From Phellopilus nigrolimitatus (taxonomy: Eukaryota; Basidiomycota; Agaricomycetes; Hymenochaetales; Hymenochaetaceae), in the NCBI GenBank assembly GCA_021029095.1, contig JAJOHG010000012.1:434001-498000 (forward strand): DNA of 64,000 nt, in the 5' to 3' direction. Below are positions 24,585 to 37,900 of the stretch, piece by piece. Position 1 is the first letter of the stretch. The number at the start of each line of letters is the position of its first letter. The position numbers and the translations under genes are program-made. A model generated the notes under the pieces. It made no database searches and was not told the DNA's origin. It saw nothing but the letters and a program-made list of their open reading frames with translations.

Positions 24585-25293
24585 TTAGGGACTCACTCTA
24601 TGACGCAACTGGAATTCCGTGAATCCACCCCGTAAAACGAATACGGCGTGTGCCTTCTCTTCCTTCCCCTCCTTCTCTTCCAATTCGCTGCGCAAATCAG
24701 AGTATATCTGGTCCAGAATGGTGTATGCTAGTAAGTCGGAGAGTAGTCTATGTATGGTCAAGAAACATACCCGAGCAGCCTTTGGGCCTCTAGCATGGCG
24801 CATATTAGTACGGCCAAGAATTAAGATCGAGCAATAGGAGAACACACCGCGCCTGAGACAGTGCACAATGGAACACTACCGTGGGCACGTCTTTCGTCTG
24901 CTCGACGAGGTCGCGCACCCGTTCGAGGAATGTGTTCGATGGCGCGTGCACGCTTCCAAGGATGTGCCCACCCACTCGGTCGTCGTCGCGCACGTCAAAG
25001 ACCACATAATCCGTGTATGGCTTCGCGTCGCTCTTTATCAGCGTCACGAGCTCCTGTTACGGTACAAGGAAAACAGCTGGTCAGTCTTAAGCATCCGCCG
25101 CGGCGCGAGAGCGGTATGAAAGGGTACACACTTCGCCCGTCATGTATCTAAAAGGTGGAAGAAATGACATTGTAGTAGTAGTAGAATACTGATGGCGTCT
25201 GTTTCCGTCGATGCTGCGATGGAGAAATGCCGTCTTTGAGAATATTGCCCGAGGTAGATATCTTGATGGTCGTTGCACAAGCCTGAAAGACAT
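24585..25293 (-). CDS. Cdc25/Acr2-type rhodanese phosphatase, possibly mitochondrial
   Basis: Single rhodanese domain. Exons 25132-25293, 24848-25053, 24771-24789 and 24585-24707 give 169 residues in frame. YVVFDVRDDDRVGGHILGS opens the domain and FHCALSQARGPKAAR holds the CX5R active-site loop (Cys-Ala-Leu-Ser-Gln-Ala-Arg), as in fungal Ych1/Ibp1/Acr2 proteins (phosphatase or arsenate reductase activity). Two starts are possible. From 25293 the protein gains MSFRLVQRPSRYLPRAIFSK, an Arg/Ser-rich stretch that looks like a mitochondrial presequence. From 25170 it starts directly at MSFLPPFRYMTGE. The 3' end could also be spliced shortly after FQLRHR. Physiological substrate unknown. Confidence 0.82.
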
Positions 25294-26222
25294 GTGCGGC
25301 TCAAGACAGCGTCACCGGCTAGATGTGGCTTACCGGATATGGCGATGCCGTCGATCACACTGAAACTTCGTCCAGGCACCTTTCTCTACATCTTCGAGAA
25401 ATTTCTCGGCCTCGCCGTGTGCATTACATTACGGCCCTGAACTTTATCACGAAAATAAAAACCAATATGCTTTATTATTTTTCAAAATTTATCAGGGCTG
25501 TTTTCTATGTGAAGTTCTTGATGCTTGAAGCTCTCGTACCGTCGCTGCCTCTAAATTTTCAGCGAGTTCTGTGCAATAATAATCAGCCTTATTTAGCGAA
25601 AATTGGCACCACATTCATTAGGGCCTGGATACCTCGGAAATCTTTGACAAATAACGGTGTCTCTGGAGGAGGGGAGGTTTCGACGCTGCCCGCTGAACTA
25701 CTTAGTACTACGTACAGCATTTGGGTTGCCGCTTATGCTTTGTACTATCGAGTAACCAAAAAAGGACCTGGAGCGCACCAACTTTCGTCGTAATATATGA
25801 AAATACCCCGGAGGAAGAAGAAGCCGAGGCTAGTGAGCCCGGAATCGCAGAGATTGAGTGCAGACTGAGAGACATTGATTTTATTGTGTTTATAGACATC
25901 GAAGCCCAAAAGAAAGGACGGCAGTCAAGCAATGGAACGAGGGGACTTAGAAGTGAACCGCAAGGATGGCACCGAGGATCAGGAGAATGGTAAAATTAGC
26001 AAGCCTTTCTAACACGGACAGACTACTCGGCATGGAGAGCGTTCGAATGAAGAAGCCGGGGGATATACAATTCATGCGAAGAGCGCAAGGTCCAGGTAGT
26101 TCCGAGCTGGTTTCGAGGGATGAAGCAAGGGCACGAGACTTCGAGACAGCAGCGATTGATAAATTGATGATCGAGCTAGGTTTGCATTTACTTTTTCTTG
26201 AGGGAGTTTCGGAGAAAATAGA
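25294..26222. other. Intergenic region
   Basis: AT-rich with scattered short open frames on both strands that lack codon bias or homology I can recognise. No gene is supported. Confidence 0.45.
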
Positions 26223-27274
26223 CTAGCGATCAAAGCGGAAGTCCTCGTCTTCGATAGGGAAAGCATCAGGTATGTAGCCAAGGGAGAGCGACACAGTGCG
26301 TCCGAAACGCTGAGCAGGGAGCTGAATCGAGCAATCCGGTTCGTCTTCGCCGGCCGTGTCTTCGATATTGTCCGGGGTATCTATTGGCTCGATGCAGGGA
26401 GACAGGACGCACGCGTGCAGCTGCGTCGTCAGCTGGGTCATTGCATCACTGCAGCAGTCCGTCGCCTGGCTTTCTACCTCAGTTCCAGCGCACCCCTGGC
26501 TTGTCGTCGGCGGCAGAGGCGGGGCAGGCCTGGGCGGTGTGGAGAACGCGAACTCCGACCCCGTCTCCGCGTTCAGCGGGAGGATAAGGCGGTAGGGCGG
26601 CGCGCGTGCCTGCAGCGGCGTTGACTGCGACACGATGCTCCGGAAGCTGTTCCTCTTGTTGAAGACGCCGGAGTAGCGGTGGCACCGGCAGCGCCCAACG
26701 CCGGCGGAATGCGAGGCGGCGCCCGCGTCCGAGCCAGAGCCGCTGGCAGGGGCGCGTGCTGCGAGTTCGCTGCAGAACGGGCATTTGTCGGCGCGCTGCA
26801 CGTAGAAGGCGGTCCTGGCGTTGGACCGCCGCGCCAGAGTGGTCATTGTTGACGCCTGTGAGGACGCAGTGGCAGTAACGGTAGAGATGTCGGGGTCGTC
26901 CTCAGGCAGGTTCGCTAGCTTGAATTTGCGGGTGGCACCTTGCAAGTCGCTGTTCCGCAGATTTCGCGCCTCAGACACGCTAAAAGCAGCAGCAAGGAAG
27001 GACGAAGCTCGACTTACAGCGCTCCGAACTCCTCAGCGAGCTGGTAAAGCAAGCTCGGCTCTTCGAGTCCCGCCTGGAAGTCCCCTCCCGCCTTCAGAGT
27101 CTGGCTCCTAGCATTGCCGATAAAGTTCTGGATCTCGCGCGCGAACGCACGCTCGGGTATATGCCCTGGAGCGTTCCCAAGGAGGACTTTCTTCTTTCTT
27201 GCTATCCCTGCGTCGGGCTTGACCGTATAAGGGGAGTTCGAGTTTTCCTTGAGGCTCGCCGGCTTTCGTGGCAT
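26223..27274 (-). CDS. Unknown protein, 337 residues
   Basis: Two exons (27018-27274 and 26223-26979) separated by a clean 38-nt intron give a single frame starting MPRKPASLKENSNSPYTVKP. The N-terminal third (RAFAREIQNFIGNARSQTLK ... LLYQLAEEFGAL) looks helical and conserved in character. The middle is Ser/Ala/Pro-rich with a CPFCSELAARAP segment and a later CRCHRYSG, which are too sparse to call a zinc finger. The C-terminus is acidic (IEDEDFRFDR). I do not recognise the family; a nuclear or regulatory protein is a guess. Confidence 0.6.
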
Positions 27275-27954
27275 TCCTGATTACGAGTTCAGCAGCAGCA
27301 GAGTGATGTCCAAGAAGATTGTGCAGAGGACTTTTGTATATTAGATACTTTTGTTCGCAAGGTCCGGCTACACGACTCAGAAAGTGCGCAAGAATCTTAT
27401 GTAGTCAAGTAGCTGCAGATGATGGTTAAGAGAAGAAATGCACTATAAGAGAAGAAATGCACTAAGGCTAGATTCCAATTCTTACGTGATACTTTTATAA
27501 CTACATCGTGCAACCTACAACGCACGAGATGCACGTACAGTCGAACCTCGGAAGTCGACATCAAAGGGGGAGAAGGGGTTAGAGAGAAAGAAGGGAAGAT
27601 TAAAACCACAGTCGTGATGTATACATGTAACCGGCAGCATTCACAAAGAAAGAAAGGAGAGGAAAAGAGTCTGTAGAACAAATCAAAAAAATTCAGCTTA
27701 GGATGCATGGGAGTGGGTTGTTTAGAAAGTCTAGAATGCACAATGTACACATGAACAACAAACTGTGCTGTCGTACATCGAAAAATGTGGGCTGTCTGGG
27801 GAATGAATTAGAGTATGTGCAGCGTGAAAAAGTTGGTATCCCAGATCTATAGAACGCATGAGGCTAAGAAAAAATTGTGGTTACGGTATCATATAAACAA
27901 AGAAACAAAAATTCCGCGCGTCTATGACACGAGTTGAATAGCCTTATATAAAGG
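27275..27954. other. Intergenic region with short direct repeat
   Basis: AT-rich spacer. A tandem copy of gagaagaaatgcacta occurs near 27,430-27,465. Otherwise no gene. Confidence 0.45.
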
Positions 27955-30900
27955 TTACGCGCCCGAACGCTTCGCGAGCAGCGACCCGGGCTCAAAGCCC
28001 GATGCCGACCCGAGGCTGACGTAGGTCTGTGCAGGCCGCTTGCGCGTCCCCGCGCGGGACAGACCCGCGCCGCCGGACGGGCCGGCAGGCAGCCCCGCCG
28101 ACACGTTCTTGTTGCGGAAGAGCACATTCTTCTCCTGGTACAAAATGTACGACTACAAAGCAAGGCCGTCAGTATACGTCTTCGGTCTCCGAGGAGCGGG
28201 TTATGACTCACCCTTGCGAGCATGATGCTCTCAATCCATTTCAAGCCGACCTCCTCCGGACACGCGAAGACGTGCAGGTAGTCCGACTTGTTCTCGAAGA
28301 GTGTGATCGGGTCTGTCGACTTGACGGCGAACGTGAAGGTCTTCGGCGCCTTCTGGATCCGCGTGACGATGTATGCGTCGAACGCAGAGAGCGAGCACAG
28401 GAACTCGTCATCCTTGTTCTGCAGGTCAACATCGTCAGCAATCGGCAGACCCCCTGAAAATAAAAATAAAAATCGTACCTCGCGTTTCGACAGCCACAGC
28501 CCATGTTCTCGCAGTTCAAGCCAGCGTTTGTTCCACTTCCCCTTCTTATACTCATAGTCGACATATCCGTTGCACTTGGGAATGCTCGGCGGGATATTCT
28601 GGAACGACTCGTGAGTCTCATAATACGGATAAGCGGTCGGTAAAACCCACAGCTAAGGAAAGCCCCAGCGGCGACCGCTTGGCCATAAAGCAGTTCATCG
28701 TCTTCTCCTTCGGCCACGACCCAGAGACGTCATTCACAAGCTCGAAGCTCCTGATAGGCCGCTCTGTCGACACGCACAGCCAATCAGCCGAGCTCACTCA
28801 AGTAGAAAATGAATGTATATGCGCCACTCACCCATGCCAAGATCATGACAGACCTCATACAGCATCCAGCTGCTCGACGGGCGCTCCTCCCCGCGGAGGT
28901 CGCCCTGCTGTGCGAGCATGTCAAGTCACCTCCCTCGCGTTCGTCTCCGCGCCCGCCTCGACCACGTTGAAGCGCTGCATGTCCGCGATGTACACGCGCG
29001 TCTGCACGGCCATCGCCGCCGGGAACGCCGCGCGCTGCGGCGACGTCGGGCCCGCGGGCATGGCCGCCACGGCGCGCGCGCTGGGCATGGGCAGTGGCGG
29101 CACGGGCGGATGTTGGTGCTGATGCTGGGGATATGGACGATGCTGGTGCTGCTGCTGCTGCTGCTGCTGCTGGTAATCATCGGCGCTGACCCGGCCGCTC
29201 TGGTCAAGCGAGGTCCGCGCGCTTTTGACGAGCTTGTTCCGCGCGTGTTCGTCCGCGTGCTCCTGGGACGTTCTGCCTTTCGAGGACGTCGGGCGCCGCG
29301 CCAAGGAGACAGCCGCGGGCTGGGTGGTCGCAGAGTACTGGCCATGGAACGAGCGCATGGGGCGCAGTGCGCGCGCAGGCGCATCCGCCCCTGACCCACT
29401 GTGCTGATGGGACACCTGCGTGCTGAGCTGTGGGGAGTGCGAGCTGCGTTGCAAGGCCGCCGACGCGGTGGACCCGCGCTCGAACAGCGGCGGGTTGAGC
29501 GACATCGCGCCCAGAAGCTCCTCCGAGGTGTGCGACGGCTGCCTCCGCGACGGCGACGTGCGCGAGCTCGGCCCATAAGCCGCCATCGGATGAGCATCCG
29601 GCTCCACCTGCGCCTTGACTTTCAGCAGCCGCTTCGTCAGGTCGTCCGGCGCGACGCCGCCCATGCTCACCGACCCTGAGCCAATCGTCTTCGCGCGGGG
29701 CCGCCTGTTCTGCATGGGCTGTATCCCCCGCTGCGCCATCAGCGCCGCCTCCTGGCTACTCGACAGCGCCGCCGGGCCAGAGCCGAACGCCGCGCCCATT
29801 GGCGGGCGCGCCGTCGTCGCCCGACCGCGCTCCAGCTGGTCGGACAGCGGCGGCTGCTGGTGCGCGGGCGGCGAGAGCATGCCGTCCTGTGCGCGCGCCA
29901 GCCGCGAGGGCGCCACCGAGCGGTCCCGCTTGCGCAGCTCGCGCTCGTCGCGCACCTGCCGGCGGATGGACTTCTGCACCTTCAGCGCGTCGGGGATGCG
30001 TTGCGCGAGCGGGACGTCGTCGTCCTCCATGCTGGCGCTGTGCTGGAGCGAGCTGCCGCCCTCGCCGCTCGTGCTTGCGCTGCTTAAGTCGGCAGCCCTC
30101 GCCCCAGTCGGCGGCCTGAACACGCCCTTCCGCCCGTTGCGCAGCTGGTTGAACACCGGGCCTGCTGTCGGGTCCTGAGCAGGGAGGGGCGAAGGGGGCA
30201 CAGAGGCGGCAGCGGACTTCGGCGCGGGTGCACTGGCAAACATGTTTTCCTGCCCATAGTCATCCGTGTCGGACTCGGACTCGGTTTCAGACTCGCTGCT
30301 CGTCGTCGACTGACTCGACGACGGCTTCCTACTGCGCCTGCCGTCCTCGTCGTCCCGTCCATCGTCTCTGCCTCCTCTTCCACCACCAGGCGCGTCTCGC
30401 CTGCGCCCCCCATAGTCGCTTCCAGAGCTCTCTTCCCGCCGCGCTCTCTGGTACCCATACTCATTCCCGGCGCCACCTCCCCACTCCCTCCCCGCTCCTC
30501 CTCGCACCTCGGCTGCCCGCATACCTATCCGTATGCGCACGCGCGAGCGTGCTGACCGGGGGCACCGAAACCGCGGAGTTCCCCTCCGACGCGGAGCGCA
30601 GCCGGCTGCTGCTGTTGCCCGCCTGCGCCTGCACGTCGCCAGCGCGGAGCGTACCCGACGACGAGCCGGGCTCGAAGTCGTTTGCCGCGTCGGCGTCGTA
30701 GGGGCGCCACCCGGCAAGCAGTGCGTCGCAATCGCGCGGGATCGCGGCGCTATTAAACTTGCCCTGCCCGCTAGCTCGAGCCCAAGCCGAGCCCGAGCTC
30801 GTCGTCCCCAAAGCCGCGCGCGCGGCCCTCGGCCTCGGTCTCTGCCTGCGCGGTAGCAGCGTACGGGTTCCCCGCGTACGCGCGCAGCCCAAGGCTGAGT

Positions 30901-33900
30901 TCGTCGGCGGTGGGCGGCCGCTGCGCGTCGTATCTCGACTGTGCCGACTCGGAGGACATCAGGGACACGCCGCTGCCCTGGCTGCCGCGGCCGCGGCCAT
31001 GGCCAAGGTGCCCGACGCGCGAGTCGAAGGAGTACTGCGAGCGCAGGGAGCGCGTGCGTGTGCTCGAGTTCGCAGGGGTGAGCCCGTACTCGTGCGCGTA
31101 GTCGTTCGAGCCGGCGCTCGAGCCGTACCCGTGGCGCGCGCGCGCGCGCGAGTCCGGCGTTGTTGTATGTTTGTAAGTGTAAGAGGAGGTCGATCTGGCA
31201 GAAGAGGAGTAGGACGCCTTCCTGCTGATCGCGGGCGAGGTGGATGCGCTGTCGCCATACGCGCGAGAGCGCGAGCGCGAGCACGGGGGCGACAGGCTGA
31301 ACACGGGGTCCTCCTCGGGGAGGGTAGAGAGCGGGGGCAGCATCGAGCTGTCTTCTTCGCCCTCGAAGGCGGCTGCGATGTATTCGGGCGGGGTAAGATC
31401 TAAGTCTGTGCTGTCTTCTGAGTCGCTCGACGCCGCAGAGTCTGTTCCCGTTTCAGCTCGAGCGGCGAGCTCGGGGCGTGCCTCTGCTTGGGGAAGCCTG
31501 GTGGGGATAGCAGCCAGATCGTGCGATTCCGTAGCAACCGTGGCGTGCGCAAACTGGACAGGTACGCGCAAAGCAAGGCAAGGAAGGCAAAGGAGCAGCG
31601 TCTGTGGCGGCGTCGCCACGCGCACGAAGACCAAAATCAGGATCAAGATCAGACGTGCGATCCGTCTCCGTACCAACTCGCTGATCCGCGCGCGGATGCG
31701 GCAGGCCGGGGTCGAGCGCGAGCGACTCGGGGCGCTGCGCGAACTGGCCGGGTGAGACAGAGAGCACGACGCCGAAGTCCTCGACGGAGCTGAGGGGCGA
31801 CGCGCCGCGCGATGATGCGGAGGGCGACCGAGCCGGAGCCGGAGTTGGAGCCTGAGGAGGCGTTGGAGCGCAGTTGGCGGAGGCGGCGCAAGCCTGCTGA
31901 CGTGCTCCGGGATCGCGCTGGCGCGGGCGGCGAAGGGGCGCGATCGCGACGAGCGCGCGGGGATGGCGATGGCGATGGCGCTGGTGCGGGTGTGAGGGCG
32001 AGCAATATGCTCGTAGTCGCCGTCCTCTCCCCCTTCCCCGGATAGCACATTTAGCGCAGCCGAGCCCCACTCGCCCCAAGCCGGGCTTCGTCTCCGCACG
32101 TCGCTTCGCCGTCGCCCTCGCGCAGCTTCTCGCGCGAAATTCGCTTCCGCGTCGTCAGACGCCGAAGCCGGGGAGCATTCGGCTCCGCTGTTCGATCCAC
32201 GCCGATCCGACGTAGCGCGCCCTGTGCGCGACCACGTGCCCCGGGTACCTCCGCCTCCGGAGCTGTCTCCGCCGCCCGTATGCCGTCATCATCGTCGGCG
32301 GGCTCGTACGCAACAGCAGCGCCGTCACTGCGCTCATGGCTCGCCCGCGCCCGAACTCTCGTCGATGCCGGCTCGCCCGTCGGCAGCACACGTGCATCCC
32401 CATGCGCAAGCGAGCTCTGCAAAGAAGTTCTAGCCGCCTTACGCTCCACACCTATCCCCGGACGCACCTCCGCATCACCCACACGCGTATCCGAGTCCGA
32501 TTCGGGCACCGCCACGCTCGCCTTTCCTACATCTGCATATCCATCTTCATCTCCTCTCCTTCTCTACTCACACCCACGTCTCCAAATCCAAAACGCGAGC
32601 CAAAGCCGTGCCCCGCGTCCGCGTCCGCGCTCTCGCCGTCGGTGTCGTCCGACACGGACGTCGGGATCGCCGGGCTCGGGAGGCCCAGCAGGCCCGGGGC
32701 GCCGCCCCCATAGTCGAACCGCCGGCGCGCGTACTGCGCATGCGGGTCGTCGTCGATGAGTTCGATGAGGATCGTCGACGGCGAGATGCCCGCGCTTTGT
32801 TCGGACTCTTGTTCGGATGCGGGCCGGGGAGAAGGAGAAGGAGAAGCGGTGTCTTCGTGTGCGGGCGCGGGCGCGACGGCGAGCGGTGGAAGGGAAGGAT
32901 GGGCTGCTGCTGCGGGAGACGGGGCAAGCTCATGGGGTCAATCTCGTCGTCCCCTGGATCACCGTGGTCCTCCCTCTTCCCGCCCTCGGGTGTAGCTAAA
33001 TCACAAGCGTGTTAGCATATAGCACCAAGACAAATAGAATAAATAAAATAATAAAGACTCACAATTACGCCGCATAGGGCGACCAACAGTATCTTCCAGA
33101 GGCGCAGCAAACGACATCGTCCCAATATGCGTGTTTACATTAAGCGTCATCGCGCGCGCCCTCGCCCTTCCCCTCTCCACCAACCCGCCATCCCTCCTCT
33201 CTGCTCCAACCTCAGGCTCAGGCGGCAGGTCCCACGGCTCCACAGGCAGCCCCGCGCCCACCTTCCCCCTGCGCTTGCGCGCGCGCGCGCCGCCCAGCGC
33301 GCCGCCGCCGCCGCCGCCGCCCGTGCCGAACACGTAGTCCGCGCTCATGCGCGCGAGCGCGGAGAGCGACGGCAGCGACGGCCGCGGCGCGAACGCGGGG
33401 CGCGTGTGCGCCGGGCGCGCGCGCGGGATGGACGCGGGGAAGTGCACGCGCGCGTGTGCGTGTGCGGGCGCGGGCGTGCTCTGCGGCGGCGTGAGCGGTG
33501 TGAGCGGGGGGAGGGGCACCTGCGAGGGCAGGTTGGGCAGCGAGGGCCGGCCGTGGGGAGGCCGCGCGGCCGTGGACGCGGAGAGCGTGCGCAGGCGGCT
33601 CGCGCGCGGCTTGTCGGCGTCGGGGTTGAGCGGCGACGCGGGTGTGGGTGGCAGAGGCGGGGGCGGGGGCGGCGCGGGCTCGTGGTGCGCTGGCGCGGCC
33701 GCGAGCGCGCCGAGCGTCTGGAATGTCGGCGTGCCGGGCAGCGACGCGTCGCTCGCCGACGTGAGCGACGCGCTCGACGCGGAGTGCGAGAGCGCGGGCG
33801 AGTGCAGCAGCGGCGAGGCGACCGCGAACGGGTCGTCGTCGAGGAGGTACGCCGACGGCGTCTCGCGCCCGCCGCCTGCGTCTGGGGAGACCGCGGGCAC

Positions 33901-34994
33901 GATATTCGTGTAGTCCGCGTCGGCAGCGACGTTAGGTGGCCTGCGGATCGCTGGGCCGGCTGTGGTGCTCCCGCTGGTGTACGTCTGCGCTCGCGCACGG
34001 CCATAATACGACCTGCGGAGCTCGCTTCCCGAGGACTGGGAGCGCGGCGCGCCAGCGCCGACATGCGCACGCGCGGGCAATGGCGGGTTGTTGTTGTTCG
34101 TGCTCGCAGTCGGGGGCGGGGACTGGAGCGACGAGAGAAAGGAGGGGATGAGGATAGACTGTAGGGAGCGGCGCTCCTTCATTTTTTGCGGGCCGCGTCC
34201 TTTGGGCGCGGGCCTGGGGGGATCGGCTATAGCTCCCGAGCGCGCGTACGCACGGTGCGTAGATTCGGGCGTGAACGTGGACAGCGCCGCCGTCGTGACG
34301 AGGGACGTGTCTGCCGAACGGGGGCTCTGCGGGGGCTGCGGGGACAACGACAGCGATCAGCAAGCAGTACAAGATCGACGCGTCGCGCGCGCGCGCGCGA
34401 ACAGCAACCCAAAAAAACTTCAATTTTCTTGTTTTGACAGCGGACAGCTGCCGTGCGTTCCGCGATCGCAAAAAGGCAAAATAGACGTTCGACGCGTCGA
34501 CGTCGGGCGATCGCGGTGGACGCGAAGAAAGAAAGAAAAAAAAGATAAAAGGGAGGGGGACTCACCGAGAAGTAGCCTGCGCCGACGCCGGAGTCTGTGT
34601 GCACGCGCTCGGTGGCAGAGCTGATTCCGTTCCCACCAGTTTCCAAACCGGCGAAATGCCACTCTGCGCGGTGGTGGCCCGCGTGGTCCGCGTCTGGCTG
34701 CGCGTCTGCGATTGCAGGCGTCGCGGGTGCAGTGAATTTGGAGGGAAGGACTTGGGGCGGGGGAAGAAGCAGCTGTGCACTTTCGCGGACCTGGTTCTTC
34801 AAGCTTTCGCCTTCGCCCGTCGCGACGGCCCCGGTGGCGATGTGGTGGCCTGTATGGGCGCCGCGAAGACAGGGCGTGTCGCCCGTGGGACCCGTGTGGA
34901 ATAAATGCAGCTGGGAAGCCGTTTCGAGGCCGTGCTGAGGATCCACGTCTGCGTGCGGGGAGAGCGCGGCGGACCGGAGCATCTCCATCACCAT
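27955..34994 (-). CDS. Large RA-PH domain adaptor protein, GC-rich, frame interrupted
   Basis: Likely start MVMEMLRSAALSPHAD at 34994; exon 1 ends GYFS (near 34,565) and joins PPQSPRSADTSLVTT (near 34,340). More than 1,500 residues of Ser/Pro/Ala/Arg-rich disordered sequence follow, with poly-Gly and a Gln/His run (near 29,140-29,175). Next comes a Ras-association domain beginning RVYIADMQRFNVVE (near 28,980), continuing SWMLYEVCHDLGM and RPIRSFELVNDVSGSW. A PH domain follows (KKGKWNKRWLELREHGLWL, then FTFAVKSTDPITLFENKSDY). The RA-PH pair resembles fungal relatives of MRL-type adaptors that link Ras-family GTPases to membranes and polarity. At least four single-base breaks (near 28,918-28,926, 28,624-28,634, 30,768-30,776, 32,934-32,939) prevent one continuous frame. 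Confidence 0.7.
29139..29175 (-). repeat. CAG/CTG tract coding poly-Gln
   Basis: Pure CTG repeats on the plus strand read as a run of eight Gln on the minus strand inside the RA-PH gene, followed by Gln/His repeats. Confidence 0.85.
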
Positions 34995-37900
34995 CTGCCG
35001 AAGGGTGATAAAAACAAAATATAACGAAGGAATAAAAGAAAGGGAAGAGACCCTGTTGCGTAATGTACGAGTGCGCCGGGCGTGGTGGGTGCGTGGGGGT
35101 GAGCTGGCGGTGGGCGGAATGGAAGGGGTGTGACGGAGCTGGAGGTAGCGTGAGCGTGTCGGTCGCGTGTACGCCAAACTGCTGCTTGCAGTCCTTACAC
35201 AAATACATACATATATTTTATTACATACGTCTTTCTCAAATATAGCATAGCATACGGGCGCATCTACTCTTATCCCAAGTGATATTTCGCGGGCGATGGC
35301 AACACGCTCTCTCTCAATTTCCGCCCAGTCAGGCGCCCATTCGACGCTTTACTCGGATATGCAAATTCGACGCCTTCAACCCAGCGTTTCTTTTACGCAC
35401 TACCGCGTTGTTCCATCCATCGATAATCGTCCCGCTTCCCGCTCTCTCTTTTTTTCTTTCTTTCTTCGTTATGACTCGCATTTCTATAGCAATAATTACT
35501 CGCCCCGATTTTTTTTTTTTTTTGGTTCTGTCTTTTGGGGTGCGCGCGTTTGGATTGCCTCGAACACAGCACCGCGCAAAAAGCTAGAACGCTTATCCAA
35601 CGCCATCCGGATCGTCAGTGCCATCGCCACGCGCGCGCGTCGGCCCTATCGAGCTGCTTATCGCCGACCTATGTCCCTGGCCCCGTCCGCCCTGGCACAG
35701 TACCATCCATGCCAACTAACCATCTCATCCTCCGCATGAGCCGGTCTCCTAATTATCCGCGAGCACGCTTTTCTCGCTAAAGCAAATGTTTCTCTGTACA
35801 TACATGTATCTACCCCCCTCCTAGTAGACGCTGCCCGGCGGCCGGCAGACGCCCAGCGCGCCCAGTGCGAAATGTCCAGGAGATTGCGCGGGCTGATGAT
35901 CTCGACGACACATATTGCATCTAATATGCCGGGAAGATGACGATCGTCGTCCGTCGTGCAGAAGGGTCGCGCAGCGCGCCGCGGCGCGCCCGGGGGCCTG
36001 TCTGTCGTTCCCGCAAATCTCTCTTTTTTCTAAATTATTCCGCCAACTCAGCTCTCGTTTCACCCAGCTCTCCCTAAGTCCACCGGGACCCGCGACGCCC
36101 ATCCGGCGCCGCGCGCACAGAGGGGGTTCTCTTCGCGCCTCCGCGCTCGCCCTGTAACCTCGCCATAACGAGCGGCGCAAACGCCGGCGCGCAGCAGCAG
36201 CTGCGCTGCCCGGAGCCACACTCCTCGGCAGGGCAGAGCACCGCATGTGCAAGCAAGCAAGCAAGCACCTGCCGCTTCTTTCTCGCTGGCACGCCGGCCG
36301 CGCGCGGGCCGTCTCGCTGTCTTTACCCAAGCCCCGCGAACGCGACCGCTGCGGAACACCGCTCCCTCGCTCGCGTACCCCCCGTGCCTGTCTGTGGGTG
36401 GCTCGCGCCTCCCGTGGTGCCCCCTCCTCCAAAACCGAAAAAGAAAGCCCCCCTGGCTGCGTACCTCTCCGGCCTCTCCAAATAAAACGGGCACAGGGCA
36501 CAACTCTTCTCAGCTTCGCGGACCTATTTCCAGACTGACGGACCCTGCCTTTCACGAGCCTTCTCAAGCCACGTCACATCCCGGCACACGCTCACCATCA
36601 TATACACTACCTGCGCCGACGGGATCAGCGCACGGCGCAGCAGCTTTTTCATTTAACACGCCGAACCCACCACGAAAACACCCTCCCGCTTCGCGCTCCA
36701 AAGCGACAAGCGCCATCAAGCGCGCCTCTGTTCGCTCTCCCGCCCCACATACATTAAATTCTAAATAAGCACATGTACATGTATGTACGCGGACCCGCGC
36801 ACCCCCCTCATCATCAAATCAAGCACCGGCCTTCGCCTTCGCCTTCCCTCGTCCCTCGTCTCGCGTCTTCTCCCGGCTCTGGCAACGGATGAGACTGATC
36901 GCGTCGCGAGCGGCCGCAGCGCGGGCGGGAGAAGGGAAGCGCGCGCTCGTGCGCGTCGCAGCAGCAGATTACGGCACCGTCTCAGGCGGCGGCTCCGCGA
37001 ACGCTTCTTCGTTCCCTGACCGGGCAGTTCAAAAGGGATGGAGGATGTGGGATGTGGAGGAAGCAAGAAGCTCGGGGTATTTGATGCAGACAGCATAACC
37101 ATAATCACTTACTGTTTGTGGTCTTCTGTACTGGCCGGGTAACTCGGAAGGACGGAAGGACGGACGTTCTGGTGCTTCAGATTCCTTGCTCTGCTCCAGT
37201 GCTCCAGCAGTACCTTCTCCCGCTGACCAGGCAGTCCTGCAGCCTCTGAGGTCTCAAAGGACGCTCCAAGTTTGTTGCGTTCTCTTTCGATGACTCCGGG
37301 TTCTCTTCTATACTGCAGAAAGAAGAGCGGAAGGAAGCTCGTATATGTTGCATATGGCGCAATCGCTTACTCTTTCTGTGGCTCCACATCTCTACACTGC
37401 CTCTTCTACCAGATGAATCGACGGTCTTCAGCTGTTGTTTGAGATTCCGCCCACTTCTCGATACCCGGCTTCTCCTTCTCGTTTCATCCACTTGTGCGTG
37501 GAGTACGAACCAACTCGAATATGGGAAATGCAGCGCGGTCACGAAGTCACCGCTCCGATCGAGCAGCACTAAGTCGACACTTACAAGAAGGAAGGGAGAT
37601 AGCGAGCGGGCGTGGGCCATCCTGGCCGATTACTGGCATCCAAACCCCCCCCCCCCCCCCCCCCCCCCCCGCGGTCAGCATAGTAATGCAAACACAACCA
37701 TATTCTTTCTGCTGCTCCGAGCTCGCCGACCGGTCACATCGTCCTTTTTTTGCATACGACTTCTTCGGTTGGAATTTTAATTTCTCTCTTCTTTTTTTGT
37801 CCAGTCATTCCGAGTCGCTGCACATGTTGCAGGCCATCATCATAGAGCGCTATGCGCTTTGGTCCATGTAATGATTCACGGCCGACATACATGACATACC

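Noticed and set aside
25966..26226. Short plus-strand frame beside the unknown 337-residue protein
   Set aside because: Overlaps a spacer, has no homology or splice signals, and is antisense to the end of the real gene.
28897..28918. 22-nt intron to explain the RA-domain frame break
   Set aside because: GT...AG is present, but the length is below any plausible spliceosomal intron and removal deletes conserved residues; a one-base indel explains it better.
33127..34164. 345-codon Arg-rich open frame antisense to the RA-PH gene
   Set aside because: Composition is that of GC-rich antisense sequence, and the opposite strand has a coherent spliced protein.
35821..36567. 248-codon minus-strand open frame
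   Set aside because: Arg/Ser/Ala-rich with no motif, no splice context and no conserved character; expected by chance at this GC content.
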